Positions 10,862 through 21,929 of a DNA stretch of 64,000 nt are shown here, in pieces. Below the pieces are notes generated by a model. It was not told where the DNA came from, made no database searches, and worked only from the letters and a program-made list of their open reading frames with translations. Position 1 is the first letter of the stretch. Each line of letters starts with the position of its first letter. The stretch covers positions 100,305,001 to 100,369,000 of the forward strand of contig CM027379.1 of assembly GCA_015680905.1 (NCBI GenBank), read 5' to 3'. A program made the position numbers and the translations under genes. This DNA comes from Coptis chinensis (taxonomy: Eukaryota; Streptophyta; Magnoliopsida; Ranunculales; Ranunculaceae).

Positions 10862-11039
10862 TCTACAATGTATAGACGTATAGTTCTTTCCCTTTCTCAG
10901 TTTTCAGTTTTTGGCTATCAGCAAGACAAACACACCTAGCAGCAGCACATAACTACACAAGGATTAACTAGCAGCCTAGCAAGGTCCTTCTTTTGAAGTA
11001 CAAAGGGGCGAAGGGGCAAGGATGATCTCAAATAGGAGA

Positions 11040-11230
11040 GTTTTAAAAAAGAGTTGGACTACAACTTCTATCAACACAAGATGGAGAAGATGAACTGCCG
11101 GAATGCTACAATTGAAACTAACCCATAGTTGGCGTGAAGCTGATTTTGTAGCAAGGAAATTAAAGGTGCAACCCTGGATCAAGGAGTTACATAATGGAGC
11201 CACGACAGACCGGATTTTGTTAATTAGTCT
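11040..11230 (+). pseudogene. LINE RNase H-like fragment
   Basis: One frame reads LKLTHSWREADFVARKLK followed by WIKEL. This resembles the end of the RNase H-like domain of plant L1 LINEs (typical pattern W-R-E-A-N-x-V-A-D-x-L-A). It has an upstream stop and no further LINE sequence. It is short, so the call is tentative. Confidence 0.35.
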
Positions 11231-11365
11231 TTTTAGGACCTATTACCAATGCAAGCAATAACTTGTTACTTCCACATAGGCGCTACATAGGACTATTTTC
11301 CCTCATAGTTATTTTCTTGGTGAGAAGATACTAGGAGTTGTCCAATGGCAGAGGTGACTTTAAAC

Positions 11366-11551
11366 TTCGGACGTAATGTTTTATTCCCATGTAAAAAACG
11401 GAAAAAATGCACGGGATGGAATGTTTATCCGTTTGAAAAAAAAAACAAAAAAAAAAATCGAAAAAACACTCGAAACAGAATGAAACATCCCGTCCAAAGA
11501 AAAAAAAATGAAAAAAAAAAACACAAAACAGAATAAAATGTTCCGTCTGAA
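11366..11551. repeat. Putative MITE with 20-26 bp imperfect inverted ends
   Basis: The left end TTCGGACGTAATGTTTTATT and the complement of the right end (ATTCAGACGGAACATTTTAT) agree at most positions. The interior is A-rich with repeated TTCCGT/ACGGAA-like words. No target duplication was found. The rest of 11230-12000 holds only an A-rich tract (about 11789-11862) and no gene. Confidence 0.4.
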
Positions 11552-11788
11552 TATCACAATTCAACAACTATCCCCATAGCAAATCCTATCCTCATTGTTA
11601 CCTAGTGAAAAACTACCTTCATAATCACCCTTACATTGGGCCATTGTTTTTTGGCTCATAAGGATGACAAGTTGCTATTTCCCCTCAAAGTTGTTTGTAA
11701 TGGGAATGCTCTTAACTATGTTATAAACGCTCCACATGTAATGTGTCACATTCTTTTCTCTCCATCAATAAAATTCTTACTTGCATGC

Positions 11789-11811
11789 AATAAAAAAAAA
11801 CAAAAACAAAA

Positions 11812-11849
<38 letters not shown>

Positions 11850-11862
11850 AAAAAAAAATCCA
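11789..11862. repeat. Poly(A)-rich tract
   Basis: Over 60 of about 74 bases are A, with a long uninterrupted run. It may be the tail of an old retroelement, but no body could be recognised upstream. Confidence 0.7.
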
Positions 11863-12002
11863 ACTTCTATCAACACAAAATAGTCCAATTTCCTCAATTT
11901 CTTTTTAATAAAATAATTTCACCACGTAAAATACCAAACATACTCTACACTTCTACAAAAATTCCAAATTATTAAATTTCATTTATTCTATAAATAAATA
12001 AA

Positions 12003-12222
12003 GGGTTAACACCCCCTAGATGAGCCAATTAGGATTTTCCCCCACTACTAGATGGGAAATTAGGGTCTTCACCCCTCCAAATATACACACACAAAAAATC
12101 ATGGTCAATCGTAAATTTTTTTTTTTTTTTTTTTTTTTTGTGTGTATTTGGAAGGAAAAATCCTAATTTCCCATCTAGTAGGGGGAAGGCAAATCCTCAT
12201 TGGGTCATCTAGAGATTAACCC
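12003..12222. mobile_element. Foldback MITE with 9-bp target duplication
   Basis: A 220-bp element whose two arms of roughly 95 bp are inverted copies. Left arm starts GGGTTAACACCCCCTAGATG; right arm ends with CTAGAGATTAACCC. The centre is a run of T. The exact flanking repeat ATAAATAAA (11994-12002 and 12223-12231) is 9 bp, as Mutator-like elements make. The flank is a simple AT-rich sequence, so chance extension of the match is possible. No coding content. Confidence 0.75.
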
Positions 12223-12549
12223 ATAAATAAATCTCCCAGAATTTACTTATCAAATTCAACCACCCCCAAATTATTACACACACTTTACGCACAGGATTTG
12301 AGATAGCGCAAAGTGTAAAAGCTCTCTGCGCAGAGAGAAAAAAAAATATGCGCAGTAACTTTATTTCTTATCAACATTTATCAACAATCTCCTCAGATCT
12401 AGTTTTTAACAGCCTTTTTTAAAGCCTTAAATCATCAACACAACAACCCCCGCAATCTTCTCTACATTCCAATAATATTTTCTCCACAAAAGACTTCATA
12501 TCTTGGATAAAAATAACACCTTCTCACAACCCTTACACTAGAAACAGAG

Positions 12550-15261
12550 ATGATAACAGACGAGGGTTTCACTGTAGATGAGGCTTTTGTTAAAGACCTA
12601 CAGAGAGATATAGAAAAGAAATGGAGTACACCCTCTCCATTCTTACCAAGGAAAATAAAGTTGGAGAAGCTCAAAGATTGTACAAAAAAAAAGCTGGGAA
12701 AAATCCATTATCGGAAAACTCTACACGTCCAGACGCTTTGATGAAGAAGATATCAAAATGGAACTAGCAAAAAATTGGAAAACAAAACACAAGTTTACAT
12801 TCTCATGTTTAGCGAGAGGACACTTTCAAGCTCAGTTTGAAGATATAGATGATATGAACATTGTACTTGAAAACGGTCTTGACTAATACATGGCTTCGTG
12901 ATGTCCTTCAAAGCATGGATTCCAAATGCTCCTATGGAATAGTACAACTTCAGTGTCTTTAAAATGTGGATACAAATATTTGGTATACAAAGATCCCAAT
13001 GGGAAGAAATACATGCCCTGGGATCGGACTTTAGCGAAGTGGTGGGATTGGACTCAGTAGGCGGATCCGAAGATGGTCTAATATATTTCCAATTCACAAC
13101 ACAAAGAAAAAAAAAAATAGAATCAATCAATAAAAAATAAAAAACAACTTGAATTTGGACCCAAAACCATATCTGTAAATTTGAAATTTTTTTCTCGTAT
13201 TTTACTATTTGTAAATTGATTATTTTCTATAACATGATAAAATGAAGATGGGAGCGAGGATCTATGGTACAAAACAATAAAATATAAACTAAAAGAATTC
13301 GAAATTAATACAATGATGAATGATTCATTTTCTCCGAAATTTGAAAGTTAAATTTGAATTTTTAATATTTGCCCAATGTTCAAACTTGAATATGTGAAAT
13401 TGGTGTTGAACTCATAAGTTTGTATTCATATCTCTCAAATTCCTACAAAAGTGAAAAGAAAATATAAACAAAATATAAAAATATTAGAGTTAGAGTCTTG
13501 AAATTGTGCGGGTCAATGGCTTTTAACACGGTGTGGGTCGGGCAGTTTGACGGGTCGGGTTTGAGCATAGAATCTACACCTATAGTCCGACACTCCGACC
13601 GCGTAAAAACGGTAGCGGGGCGGGTCTTTTTTCAGGTCAGTGCAAGTTTGGGTGGCGGGTGAAAATCGAGTACCCTACTGAATGATGGGTCAACGGTTTT
13701 TTTTTACACTCCTAGAACTCTACTTTGCTCAAGAGTCCAAGTTGAATACCTTAACAAGCGACCTATGGAGAAAGAAGCAGAATTAGATCTCGGTACAACA
13801 TGTCAGCAAAGCTAGTTTTTAAATATGAAAGAGCTCATTTATTTTGTTATCACTGTGGAATCATAGGACATGATTACAATGAATGTGAAGGGTATTTGAA
13901 TCATCCAGATGTGATAAATCAAAAAGGGAAGGTCAACACCAACAATATTCTTCAGTTTTCCAAAAATATGCGAGCTAAAACTTACAAGCTGGGCAAAGGA
14001 ATACAGGAAAAAAGAGTTGTAGAAAAACAGAATGATGAAGATCTAATGGATATAGTGAGGAGAAGTAGAAGCAGGAAGGAGCAAGTTAGAATGAGAAGGA
14101 CTGGTAATGGAGCTTATTCAAGGGAGAGAAGCGTATCAGAAGGGACGGGAAAGATGACGGAAATTGGTCCAGTTAACAGAGAGATAACGGAAAAAGCTGC
14201 TGGAACGGTTATAGATAAGTTAAACGAAGGAACGATCCAAGACATGGAAATTCCCAATGCTGAAGAGACACCTGGCATAGAAACAAAAAGAATGGAATCT
14301 CAGATGGTCCGAGAATCCCATGAAAAATAGGCATCAGGAGCAAACAGCGAGAAAACAAGATAGGGTCAAGTCAAGACAGAATGAGGTCAAGAAAGGTCAG
14401 AATAGTAGAGGGACATCAGAGATGGAGCTGGATCAGCCAGTACAGAAGTTAGATACCGATATAACAATTGGGCTTGAAGACCTAGGCCCAGGAGATATGG
14501 AAATAGAGAACGGATTAGTACAAAAAAAGCCCAAATGCAATTCAGCACTCTCAAGCCACTGTAACAGAACAACTTGTACCAAACCCAATGAATACAGAGG
14601 AAGCCCAGAAGGAAACAAATATACATAATAGCCCAGAAATTCACAAGAAATACTATTTCAAGAGACTCCACCTGAAGAGCAAGGGTATGTCTCTGAAGCA
14701 ATGATTCTTCTCAAGGAAGGAGAACCAACAGTGCCAGATAGAAGTATTGTAGTAGATGTCCCCAATACTGAAGAGAAGCAAAGTGTAGAAGAAGAAGTGG
14801 ACAAACCATAAGATACCAATCTTAGTCATGAAACAGCTGAACAAATGAAAATGGGAGAAAAGAGACCATTTGCTGGGAATAAACTGAATGAAACAACAAG
14901 AAACAAAAGACAGAGAATTATCATAAACATATTCAAAAGGAAGGCCAAAAAAACGGAAGAAGAGGAGAAAACAAAGATAAAGAAAAGGCACTGCAGTGTA
15001 AAAGAGAATAAAAATACTTCAGCACTGAAGACAAGAAAGGAACAGGAAGAAGACTCAGAAGCCAAGTCCAATGAGGAATCATCAACAAAAAAAGGAATAG
15101 GAAGACAAGGGAATATGAATACAGAAAAAATCAATGATAGAGATGAAACAGAAAAGGATGAAGTGGAAAGTGGACAAGCACAGGAAGTACAAGAACAGAA
15201 TACCACAAGCTCAGAAGGGTTCGTGGTTGCTGACCCAAATCAGCGGCCTCATCAGATATGA
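12550..15261 (+). pseudogene. LINE ORF1 (DUF4283-like plus CCHC zinc knuckle), broken
   Basis: The N-terminal part from 12550 (MITDEGFTVDEAFVKDLQRD) and the next frames (KFTFSCLARGHFQAQFED; later YMPWDRTLAKWWDW) look like the DUF4283 domain found in plant LINE ORF1. After a 0.6-kb interruption coding resumes near 13710 (EKEAELDLGTTCQQS), shifts frame near 13795, and gives the knuckle FCYHCGIIGHDYNEC (C-x2-C-x4-H-x4-C). A long charged tail follows in several frames to the stop at 15259-15261. That stop overlaps the ORF2 start (ATGA). Function in the family: RNA binding during retrotransposition. Confidence 0.75.
13090..13705. repeat. Non-coding insertion inside LINE ORF1
   Basis: About 610 bp without LINE coding similarity separate the DUF4283-like part from the part before the zinc knuckle. 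The left portion is AT-rich. The right portion (13500-13700) carries repeated GGGTCGGG-like words and ends TTTTTACACTCCTAG, reminiscent of hAT-Ac type MITE ends. I could not find the matching left end or a target duplication, so borders are approximate. Confidence 0.4.
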
Positions 15262-18200
15262 TAGCCATGAACTGTCGAGGAATGGGTACCTCCTCTTCAG
15301 TTCAATTCACAAAAGACCTCATCCGTGCCCATACCCAGATGTCCTTTGCTTTTCAGAGACAAAAGCAATAGGAAAGAGAATGGAAGTAGTAAGAAAGCAG
15401 TTGAAATACAAAAGGAACTATATAGTGCCAGCAGAAGGGAAGAAAGGAGGACTAAACCTTGAAAGTTCCAACTCCTGGTTATTTAGCCTTATCCATAACC
15501 TTTCACAAACTAGAACTCATACCAAAAAAACCCTTCAGATTTTATGAAATGTCGCTCAAGCATGGAATTCTATAAACGATAACAGTACTTCAAGCATAGT
15601 TGGGCAGAAACAAGAAGCCACAAGAGAGAAACTAAAGGTCTGGAGAAAAAGGGAGTTTGGTAATGTAGTTTTCGAAATAAATAATATTAAGAAGTAGCTG
15701 GAGAAAATGATGACAGGAAACATGAATGAAAAGAAGTACAAGAGCATTCAAAACCTCAAGAAGGTGCTAGAGGAATTACTTGAGAGGGAAGCAAGCATGT
15801 GGAGGCAGAAGTCTAGACAAAATTGGGTAAAAGACTATGCAAAGAATACCAGATTCTTCTATATATCGACAATGTACAGAAGAAGAAAGAACAAGATTGA
15901 AAAGTTGAAGAACATGGAGGAAAGGAAGAGAAAAAGTTAGTGAAGTAATCAACACTTTCTTTACATACCTTTTCACCATTGATAGGCCCGTAACTGATCA
16001 ATCCATTTTGAACTTTTTCAAGCCAGTTATCACCAATATAGAAAATTACATTCTGGGAGAAGTACCATCTGATGTGGACATATGGATAGTAGTCAAGAAG
16101 TTAAACCCCCTTAAAGCACCTGGCCCTGATGGCTTCCATGGGGTGCTTTACCAAAGTTGTTGGGATATAGTGGGTCCAACAATCAATAAAACTATCAATG
16201 ATTTCTTTATCTACAACATTTTTCCACCTTACCTAAATGAAACTTTTATCGCCCTTATCCTAAAAATTCCATGCCCAGACCATATATCCAAATTCATACC
16301 AATAAGTATTTGCAACTTTACCTACAAAATCATCTCAAAGCTTTTAGCCAATAGATTAAAAGTCCACCTCCACAAGATCATATCCCCCTTCCAAGGAGCA
16401 TTTGTTAAAGGAAGGAACATAGGTGATAGCATTGGCCTTGCAAGTGAAATTCTCCATCATATGAGAAAGATGAAAAAGAAGAAGCAAGGATGGTTTGCGC
16501 TCAAACTGGACATGAAGAAAGCATTTGATAGAGTGGAATGACAATTTCTATATCAAGTTCTGGAGAAGCTTGGATTTAGTAAAAAAATGGATAACAATGA
16601 TCAAGAAATGCTTGGAATCAGTCTCTTATATAGTGTTTTTGAATGACTCTCCACTAAGCCATATCTTCCCAGAACGAGGGCTCAGACAAGATATGGCTCT
16701 CCACGAAGCCATATCTCCCCTTATCTATTTATACTTATTACTGAAGCATTATCAAGACTTTTGAAGATAGCAGAAGAAGACAAGAAGCTGAATGGGATCA
16801 AGGTTAGGAGAAACTCACCTCCAATAAGTCATCTACAGTATGCAGATGATTTGATCACTTTTAGCAAGGCCAGCTGGGAAGAAACAAGCAGCATGAAGGA
16901 TGTTCTCAGTAAGTACTGTACAACTACAGGACAGGAGGTCAGTTAGGAGAAATCTAGCGTCTTCTTCAGTAGCAATGTGCATCACAAGCATCAGAAAATA
17001 TTGATGAGAAGATGGAAGGTCAGAAGCTTTAAAGAGAAAGAAAAATACTTAGGAGTCCCAATACTTTTGAGTAAAAAGAAAGGAGAGAATTTCGAGTACT
17101 TAATAGAAAACTTGCATAAAAAGGTAACAGGTTAGAAAGCCAAAGTACTTTCTCAAGCCAACAGGACAACAATGGTTAAAGCAATAAGGCAAACAGTCCA
17201 TATATATGCTATGAGGGTGTATCAACTACCAAGAAGAATCCACAATAAGTTAGATCAAATAAACAGAGATTTCTGGTGGTGTGGGAAAAAAGATGCCAAG
17301 GTTTGACATACTTTGAAGTGGGAAACCTTATGCAGACCTAGGACACATGGAGGACTTGGATTTTGAAGAGCAAAGGACATGAATATTGCTATGCTTGCAA
17401 AACATAGCTGGAGGTTGATAAACGACAGTGATTCAATTTGGACCCAAACTTTTTAGAAGCATTTATAAGTGGGATTCATTTTCTCAAGAGACACAAGAAA
17501 AGAAAACACCAAGGTCTTATTTCTAGAAAGGAGTCATGAATAGTAACAAGTAGTTGAGAAATGATACATGTGGAGATTGGGAAATGGAGCAAGTATAAAA
17601 ACTTTTACTGAACCATGGATCACCCTTAACAATAAACTTATCCTTTTGTCAGAATACATGAAGGAAGAATTCTCTTTCTCAGCAGTGGATGGTAGTAAAA
17701 AAGTTAGTGATCTACTGCAGTTAAATCATATTGACTGGAATCAAGAAAGGTTGGGAGAATTGTTTCCCGAACCAATATCAGAAAGCATCGAGCTCAAAGG
17801 AGTAAGACAAGACTCTCAGGATAAGATAATTTGGTGGAGAGATACAAAAGGTGCTTTTAAAGTAAAATCAACTTATAAACATGTTTCTAAAGCAACTGAG
17901 AAGGGAGAATGCTCGAAGACAAATCTCAAAACTATACGGAAAATATGGGAGTTAAACATAGACGCAGGAACTCATCAATTCATATGGAAATTGTATGTTG
18001 GAGGGCTTCCAACTAGGGATGTCTTGTTGAAAAAAAATTCAAAAGAGATGCAAGTTGTGCTTTTTGTGGCAGAGAACTGAAACATATTATCACTGTTTCT
18101 TTGGCTGTGAATGGAGTAAGGCAGCATGGATGGGATCAGAACTTGGGTTAAGAGGGATACAGAATGCACAAAAAGATGTCTGAATAATACTGTATATTAT

Positions 18201-18872
18201 GTTGAACTGGAGAATCAAGAAGAATGACACTGAAGGAGAGTTTGCCAAACTATACAGCTTGAAACTGCTGATGGAGATTTGGAAAGGAAGAAATAGCATC
18301 AAATTCCCCCATCTTACTTAGAATTATATAGACAAGCTTCTTTCCACACCAGTCAAGTTCTTGAAGCCTACAAACCCAATGAAGAACTCTTTATGGCCAA
18401 TAGGATCCCTGAGCCTCTTGCACATACTATAGAATTTGGTAACAGAGAGGAGTTATACAAGGATAGGCATACAATATATTTTGATGGAGCATATGACAGA
18501 AGAACAAATAGAGGAGCTGCAGCTGCGATATGTAAGTGTTAGACAGGAAGAATACAAGGAGCAGTATATGCCAAATTCAAGTGCCAAGATGCAATACAAG
18601 CAGAATGTGTAGGAGCAACTCTATCAGCAATGCCAACAAGGAAACTAGAAGTGTCTAGCATAGTGATACTGGGAGACAATCAAGTTTTCATGAAAGCATT
18701 AACTGAAGATTCTAGTTTGGCATGGATTTCAGAAGAACACTTCAGCATAACAAAAGAGGCTTTTAGAATATGTCAGGATACCTTTAATGTAAAGTTTTTT
18801 TGGATTCCAGGAAAATGTAATGGTGAGGCACACAAAATTGCCAAGTGGGGCAAACAGATATGCAGGGATTAG
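15258..18872 (+). pseudogene. LINE ORF2 (endonuclease remnant, reverse transcriptase, zf-RVT, RNase H), broken
   Basis: Starts MIAMNCRGMGTSSSVQF at 15258, the usual endonuclease start, then shifts frame (PDVLCFSETKAIGKRM). Most of the endonuclease domain is missing around 15470-15550. The RT domain runs from about 16008: LNPLKAPGPDGFHG, then FVKGRNIGDSI, LKLDMKKAFDRVE, and YADD at 16839-16850. A zinc-binding part lies at 17568-18080 (IWKLYVGGLPTRDVLL). The RNase H part reads FDGAYDRRTNRGAAAAI and ends NGEAHKIAKWG before the stop near 18872. Many stops look like single transitions from expected codons: TGG to TGA at 16539-16541, CAG to TAG at 16944-16946, TGG to TAG at 17133-17135 and 18540-18542, CGA to TGA at 17364-17366. 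Confidence 0.85.
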
Positions 18873-19041
18873 CCCCCCACCAAGCTGGATTTATGACTCA
18901 GTAACCCCTATCTATAAAGTTTAGAGATAAATGAAAAGTTTATTATTGAAGGAAAAAAAAACAAAAAAAAAAAGATAGCGCAAGCATTGCCATAACATCT
19001 TCGACATAATTAGCAAAGTATGCCAAATTTTAAAGGTCGCG

Positions 19042-19817
19042 CTACTCAAGACCTTCTGAACCATGCAAAACAAAGCGACATAAAGGACAACTATTCGTCC
19101 TCTGCAACCACTCTCCTAGGCATTCTTTGTGGAACAAATGTCTGCAAGGCATCCGCATAACCTCGACACCAATTGAGAACTTGTCTAAACAAACTCTGCA
19201 AGTATCTTCGTCCAATTCTTCCTTTTCACCGTACTTTTTAGTCTTTAACACTGCAATAGAAGATGGCGAAGCTCGGACTAGATGACATTCACTGTTAATT
19301 TGATCAAGCCAATTCTGGAGGATGGAATATAGTACCGTAAATACGTTGGTAACTTTCACATCCAAAATTATAGTTATCCTCTTAATCTTCCTTTCTTCTC
19401 TCAAAGCCCCCAATGCATGTTTGTGAATGTAAAGTGATACATCTTGAAAGAGTTCACACCACAATTCAGGAGAAATAACGTTCTTGGATACATAATTGTA
19501 AAGATAATGTGTGAGTATAATTTTACACCTAGAGAGAGTGTTTAACAATGGGAAATCGAGAGTAAACAAATTGGTAGCAGTGGGTTCTAATCTTTCTTCT
19601 AGTGGTACGTAACTTAGATCATCTTCATCTGAGTGTGTTATTGTTTGATTTATTGTATGGACGTTAAACATCAAGAATGCTTCAATAGAAAAAATTCTTT
19701 TCTGACTCAGGCGTGTTAGAATCATAATATACAAACTTGACAGACCTACTGTAAGAGTTCCCTAGAAGCACACACGGTGGGCAGATCAACAGACGTACAT
19801 TCTTCACTTGCCTCCAT
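19042..19817 (-). pseudogene. RING-H2 protein, second copy, frameshifted
   Basis: Paralog of the gene at 1208-1996. The ATG at 19815-19817 (MEASEECTSVD) corresponds to that gene's start. The homologous segment VKFVYYDSNTPESEK lies in a second frame, and the rest (IEAFLMFNV onward to the stop at 19042) in a third, so two frameshifts are needed. The remaining open frame, about 227 codons from an internal ATG at 19723-19725, still has LFTLDFPLLNTLSRCK and a complete RING-H2 (CRVC, MPCRHLFH, KEC, CPLC). A shortened protein from the internal ATG is possible, but the frameshifts favour a pseudogene. Confidence 0.7.
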
Positions 19818-20289
19818 CAACAAACTCGCTTTTCAATTCCTTATCAAGGTTGTAGTTTTCTGACTTCAACAATCAATATGCTATCTTGAAGAAAATATAG
19901 AATCGTTGTTATTTTATCTTGTGATGAACGAAACTAGCAATTTACTGGACTTCTAATTAGTAAACAACATGAACTCTAGAAAGGGTACGGAGTAAAAAAT
20001 CATAATTGGGGCCTGGGCCCAATTTATCGATATCCAACCCACACTACCTAGGGTAATAAAAGGCCCACCCAACAACCGCCACTTATCGCTTGCTGGTCTG
20101 ATCTATAATTAGCATTCCGTTCTTGTTGCGTACTTTCAATAATGAGACGGCTGCTGATCCAAAGGTAACTAGTCAAGTCTCTTCTTCTTTTTCATTTGAT
20201 TCACATGGGTTTGATGAGGCAATGGGTTTATTCAGTCAACTGATTTCACATGCGAGAGTTACCTTCCATTTTCCTTTTCAATGCGAGTC

Positions 20290-21012
20290 ATTATGAGCAT
20301 TGTCACTAATTTCAGCGTTTTTTCGAAAAAAACGCGTTTAAAATCCGAGATATTGGTAAGTCGTCTGATTCCAGTTTAAAACCGGGTTTTTTTTAAAAAT
20401 CCGTTTTAAATTTTAAAAAAAACTTTTAAAACCCCGTTTAAAACTTTTTTTTTTTTTATCTAAAAGAAAACACAAAGAAAAAAAAAGAGTTTTGGAGTTT
20501 ACCTTTTTGAAGAGTGGGCGTTAGATTGACTTATTGAGACAGTTTTATTTTGTTTTGGACTATTAATAATTAATTATAAATTTTAAAGTTATTAACTTAT
20601 TTGTAGAACTTGATTATGCTATTATGGTTGGTAATTAGTAGTATCTTATTTAGAAATGTGTTTTGGTACTTAATCTAAAACTTCTAGTATTTGGATGAGT
20701 AATGATAATTTGATACTTTCATATATTTGAATTTTCTTTCATTTGTATTATTTTTATTTTTATTTTATGTGTCAATTTTTTTTTTTTACTCTTATAAAAA
20801 AAATCAAATTCTTTATCTATTATATTTTTTATCATTGGTTTTTACCATTTTTTTACGTATTATACGTTTTAAACCCGTTTTTTATGCCTCACGTTTTTTT
20901 ATGATTTTTTTTCCGTTTTTTTTTCCTAGATGTTCCATTTAAAACACGAATTAAGTTTTTTTCAAATACACCGTTTTAAACCCATACCGTACTTGGTGAC
21001 AATGATTATGAG
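20290..21012. mobile_element. Non-autonomous hAT-like element, 707 bp, with 8-bp target duplication
   Basis: The element 20298-21004 has inverted ends CATTGTCACTAA and CATTGTCACCAA (complement of the right end), flanked by the exact 8-bp repeat ATTATGAG (20290-20297, 21005-21012). The interior is rich in words like GTTTTAAA and CCGTTTTAAA in both orientations. There is no transposase. Confidence 0.8.
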
Positions 21013-21289
21013 TACAATATTCCTCCGTGTTTTCTTTGAGGATCCAGCTTGAGGTTGTTTTGAAGTAACTGTTGATTTCTTAAGATTGGGTCGTGTGTTT
21101 GGAATGCTATTTTCCACAGACGAAGACGAAGAATTGGATTGTCTATCTGGAACCATATCTAACAGGAAGGGACAGAAGCAATATTATGTCGAATCAAGTA
21201 CATCATTGAAAAAATACCACGTCGAATTGAAACATCAATGAATTAGTATCTCATTAGTTATGGGGGTTATCATGCTAGGGATGGTTGGG

Positions 21290-21800
21290 AGAACTTGTAA
21301 ATGATATGTATTCTCATTGGCAGGGTCAAAGTGTTGTCACGCATAGTGCACTAATATATGGATTGTATGCATATGGGTTGTTTCAGAAGTTTTGAAATAG
21401 TTTTGTATGATAGAAATTGGATATGGGCATGCTAAGGAAATTGGATGACACAAAGGGAGTTGTTTTGCGTCTTGTCAATAAAGAATTTGCAACCTGACAC
21501 CATAACCTATAAATAGTTTTTGCAAGAGAGGGATGGTAAACAAGGCTAAAAAAATACTGGTAGAGATGGATGAAAAGGGTATTGCTCCAAATGATTTCAG
21601 ATTCAATATTATGATATAAGGATTACTCAAGGAAAATGATATTCCCAATGCAAATACGACTTCCTAATTATATGGGTAGGAGGGGTCTCTGCCTCTCTGG
21701 TGGCAGTAGAAACTATGACTATATTAGTGGATTTTCTTACAAAAGGTGAATTTAATCGTGGACATACAGAGATGCTTCACAAGTTCAGTGACTTGTATTT
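21290..21800 (+). pseudogene. Pentatricopeptide-repeat (PPR) protein fragment, broken
   Basis: Successive frames read VVTHSALIYGLYAYGLFQK, then LQPDTITYK, then MVNKAKKILVEMDEKGIAPN and DFRFNIMI, and finally ETMTILVDFLTKGEF with MLHKFSD. These are PPR-motif patterns and a typical PPR C-terminal end. Stops and frame changes separate them (for example TAG after ITYK and TAA after FNIMI). The N-terminal repeats are absent. PPR proteins normally bind organellar RNA; this fragment is not functional. Confidence 0.7.
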
Positions 21801-21929
21801 TTGGTTTTTTTTGGGCGTTTTTTGTTGCATTATTGACTTGTGTAAAATTGCATGTTATTCATTTCTGTTATTCATTTCTGTTCTGTTTTCACAATATGTC
21901 ATCCTTTATTTTGTTTCGATGTTGGGTTG

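Larger units (their letters stand above)
2671..10869. mobile_element. Composite nested hAT insertion, with flanking 8-bp target duplication
   Basis: The unit 2679-10861 begins CAGGGCCGGCCCTAGG and ends in a degenerate complement of it. It is flanked on both sides by TCTACAAT (2671-2678 and 10862-10869), an exact 8-bp duplication as hAT elements make. Inside lie one full-length element (2679-6766), an inverted partial copy (6767-10393), and the missing right end of that copy (10402-10861). The inner junctions carry GTTAATCC (6767-6774) and GGATTAAC (10394-10401), which are reverse complements. This is what one expects if one element inserted into another at GGATTAAC and the piece between the two identical left ends was later inverted. 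Confidence 0.85.
12301..18983 (+). mobile_element. L1-type LINE retrotransposon, degenerate, with 11-bp target duplication
   Basis: The element body spans 12312-18972: ORF1 with a nucleic-acid-binding N-terminal region and a CCHC knuckle, then ORF2 with endonuclease remnant, reverse transcriptase, zinc-binding (zf-RVT) and RNase H-like domains, and an A-rich tail from about 18950. AGATAGCGCAA occurs immediately before (12301-12311) and after (18973-18983), giving a clean 11-bp target-site duplication. At about 6.66 kb the length is near full size. All reading frames are interrupted, so it is not mobile now. It lies between two members of the local RING-gene family. Confidence 0.9.

Noticed and set aside
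14653-15206. Long minus-strand frames rich in Phe/Ser/Leu
   Set aside because: Antisense of the Lys/Glu-rich tail of LINE ORF1; composition explains the openness.
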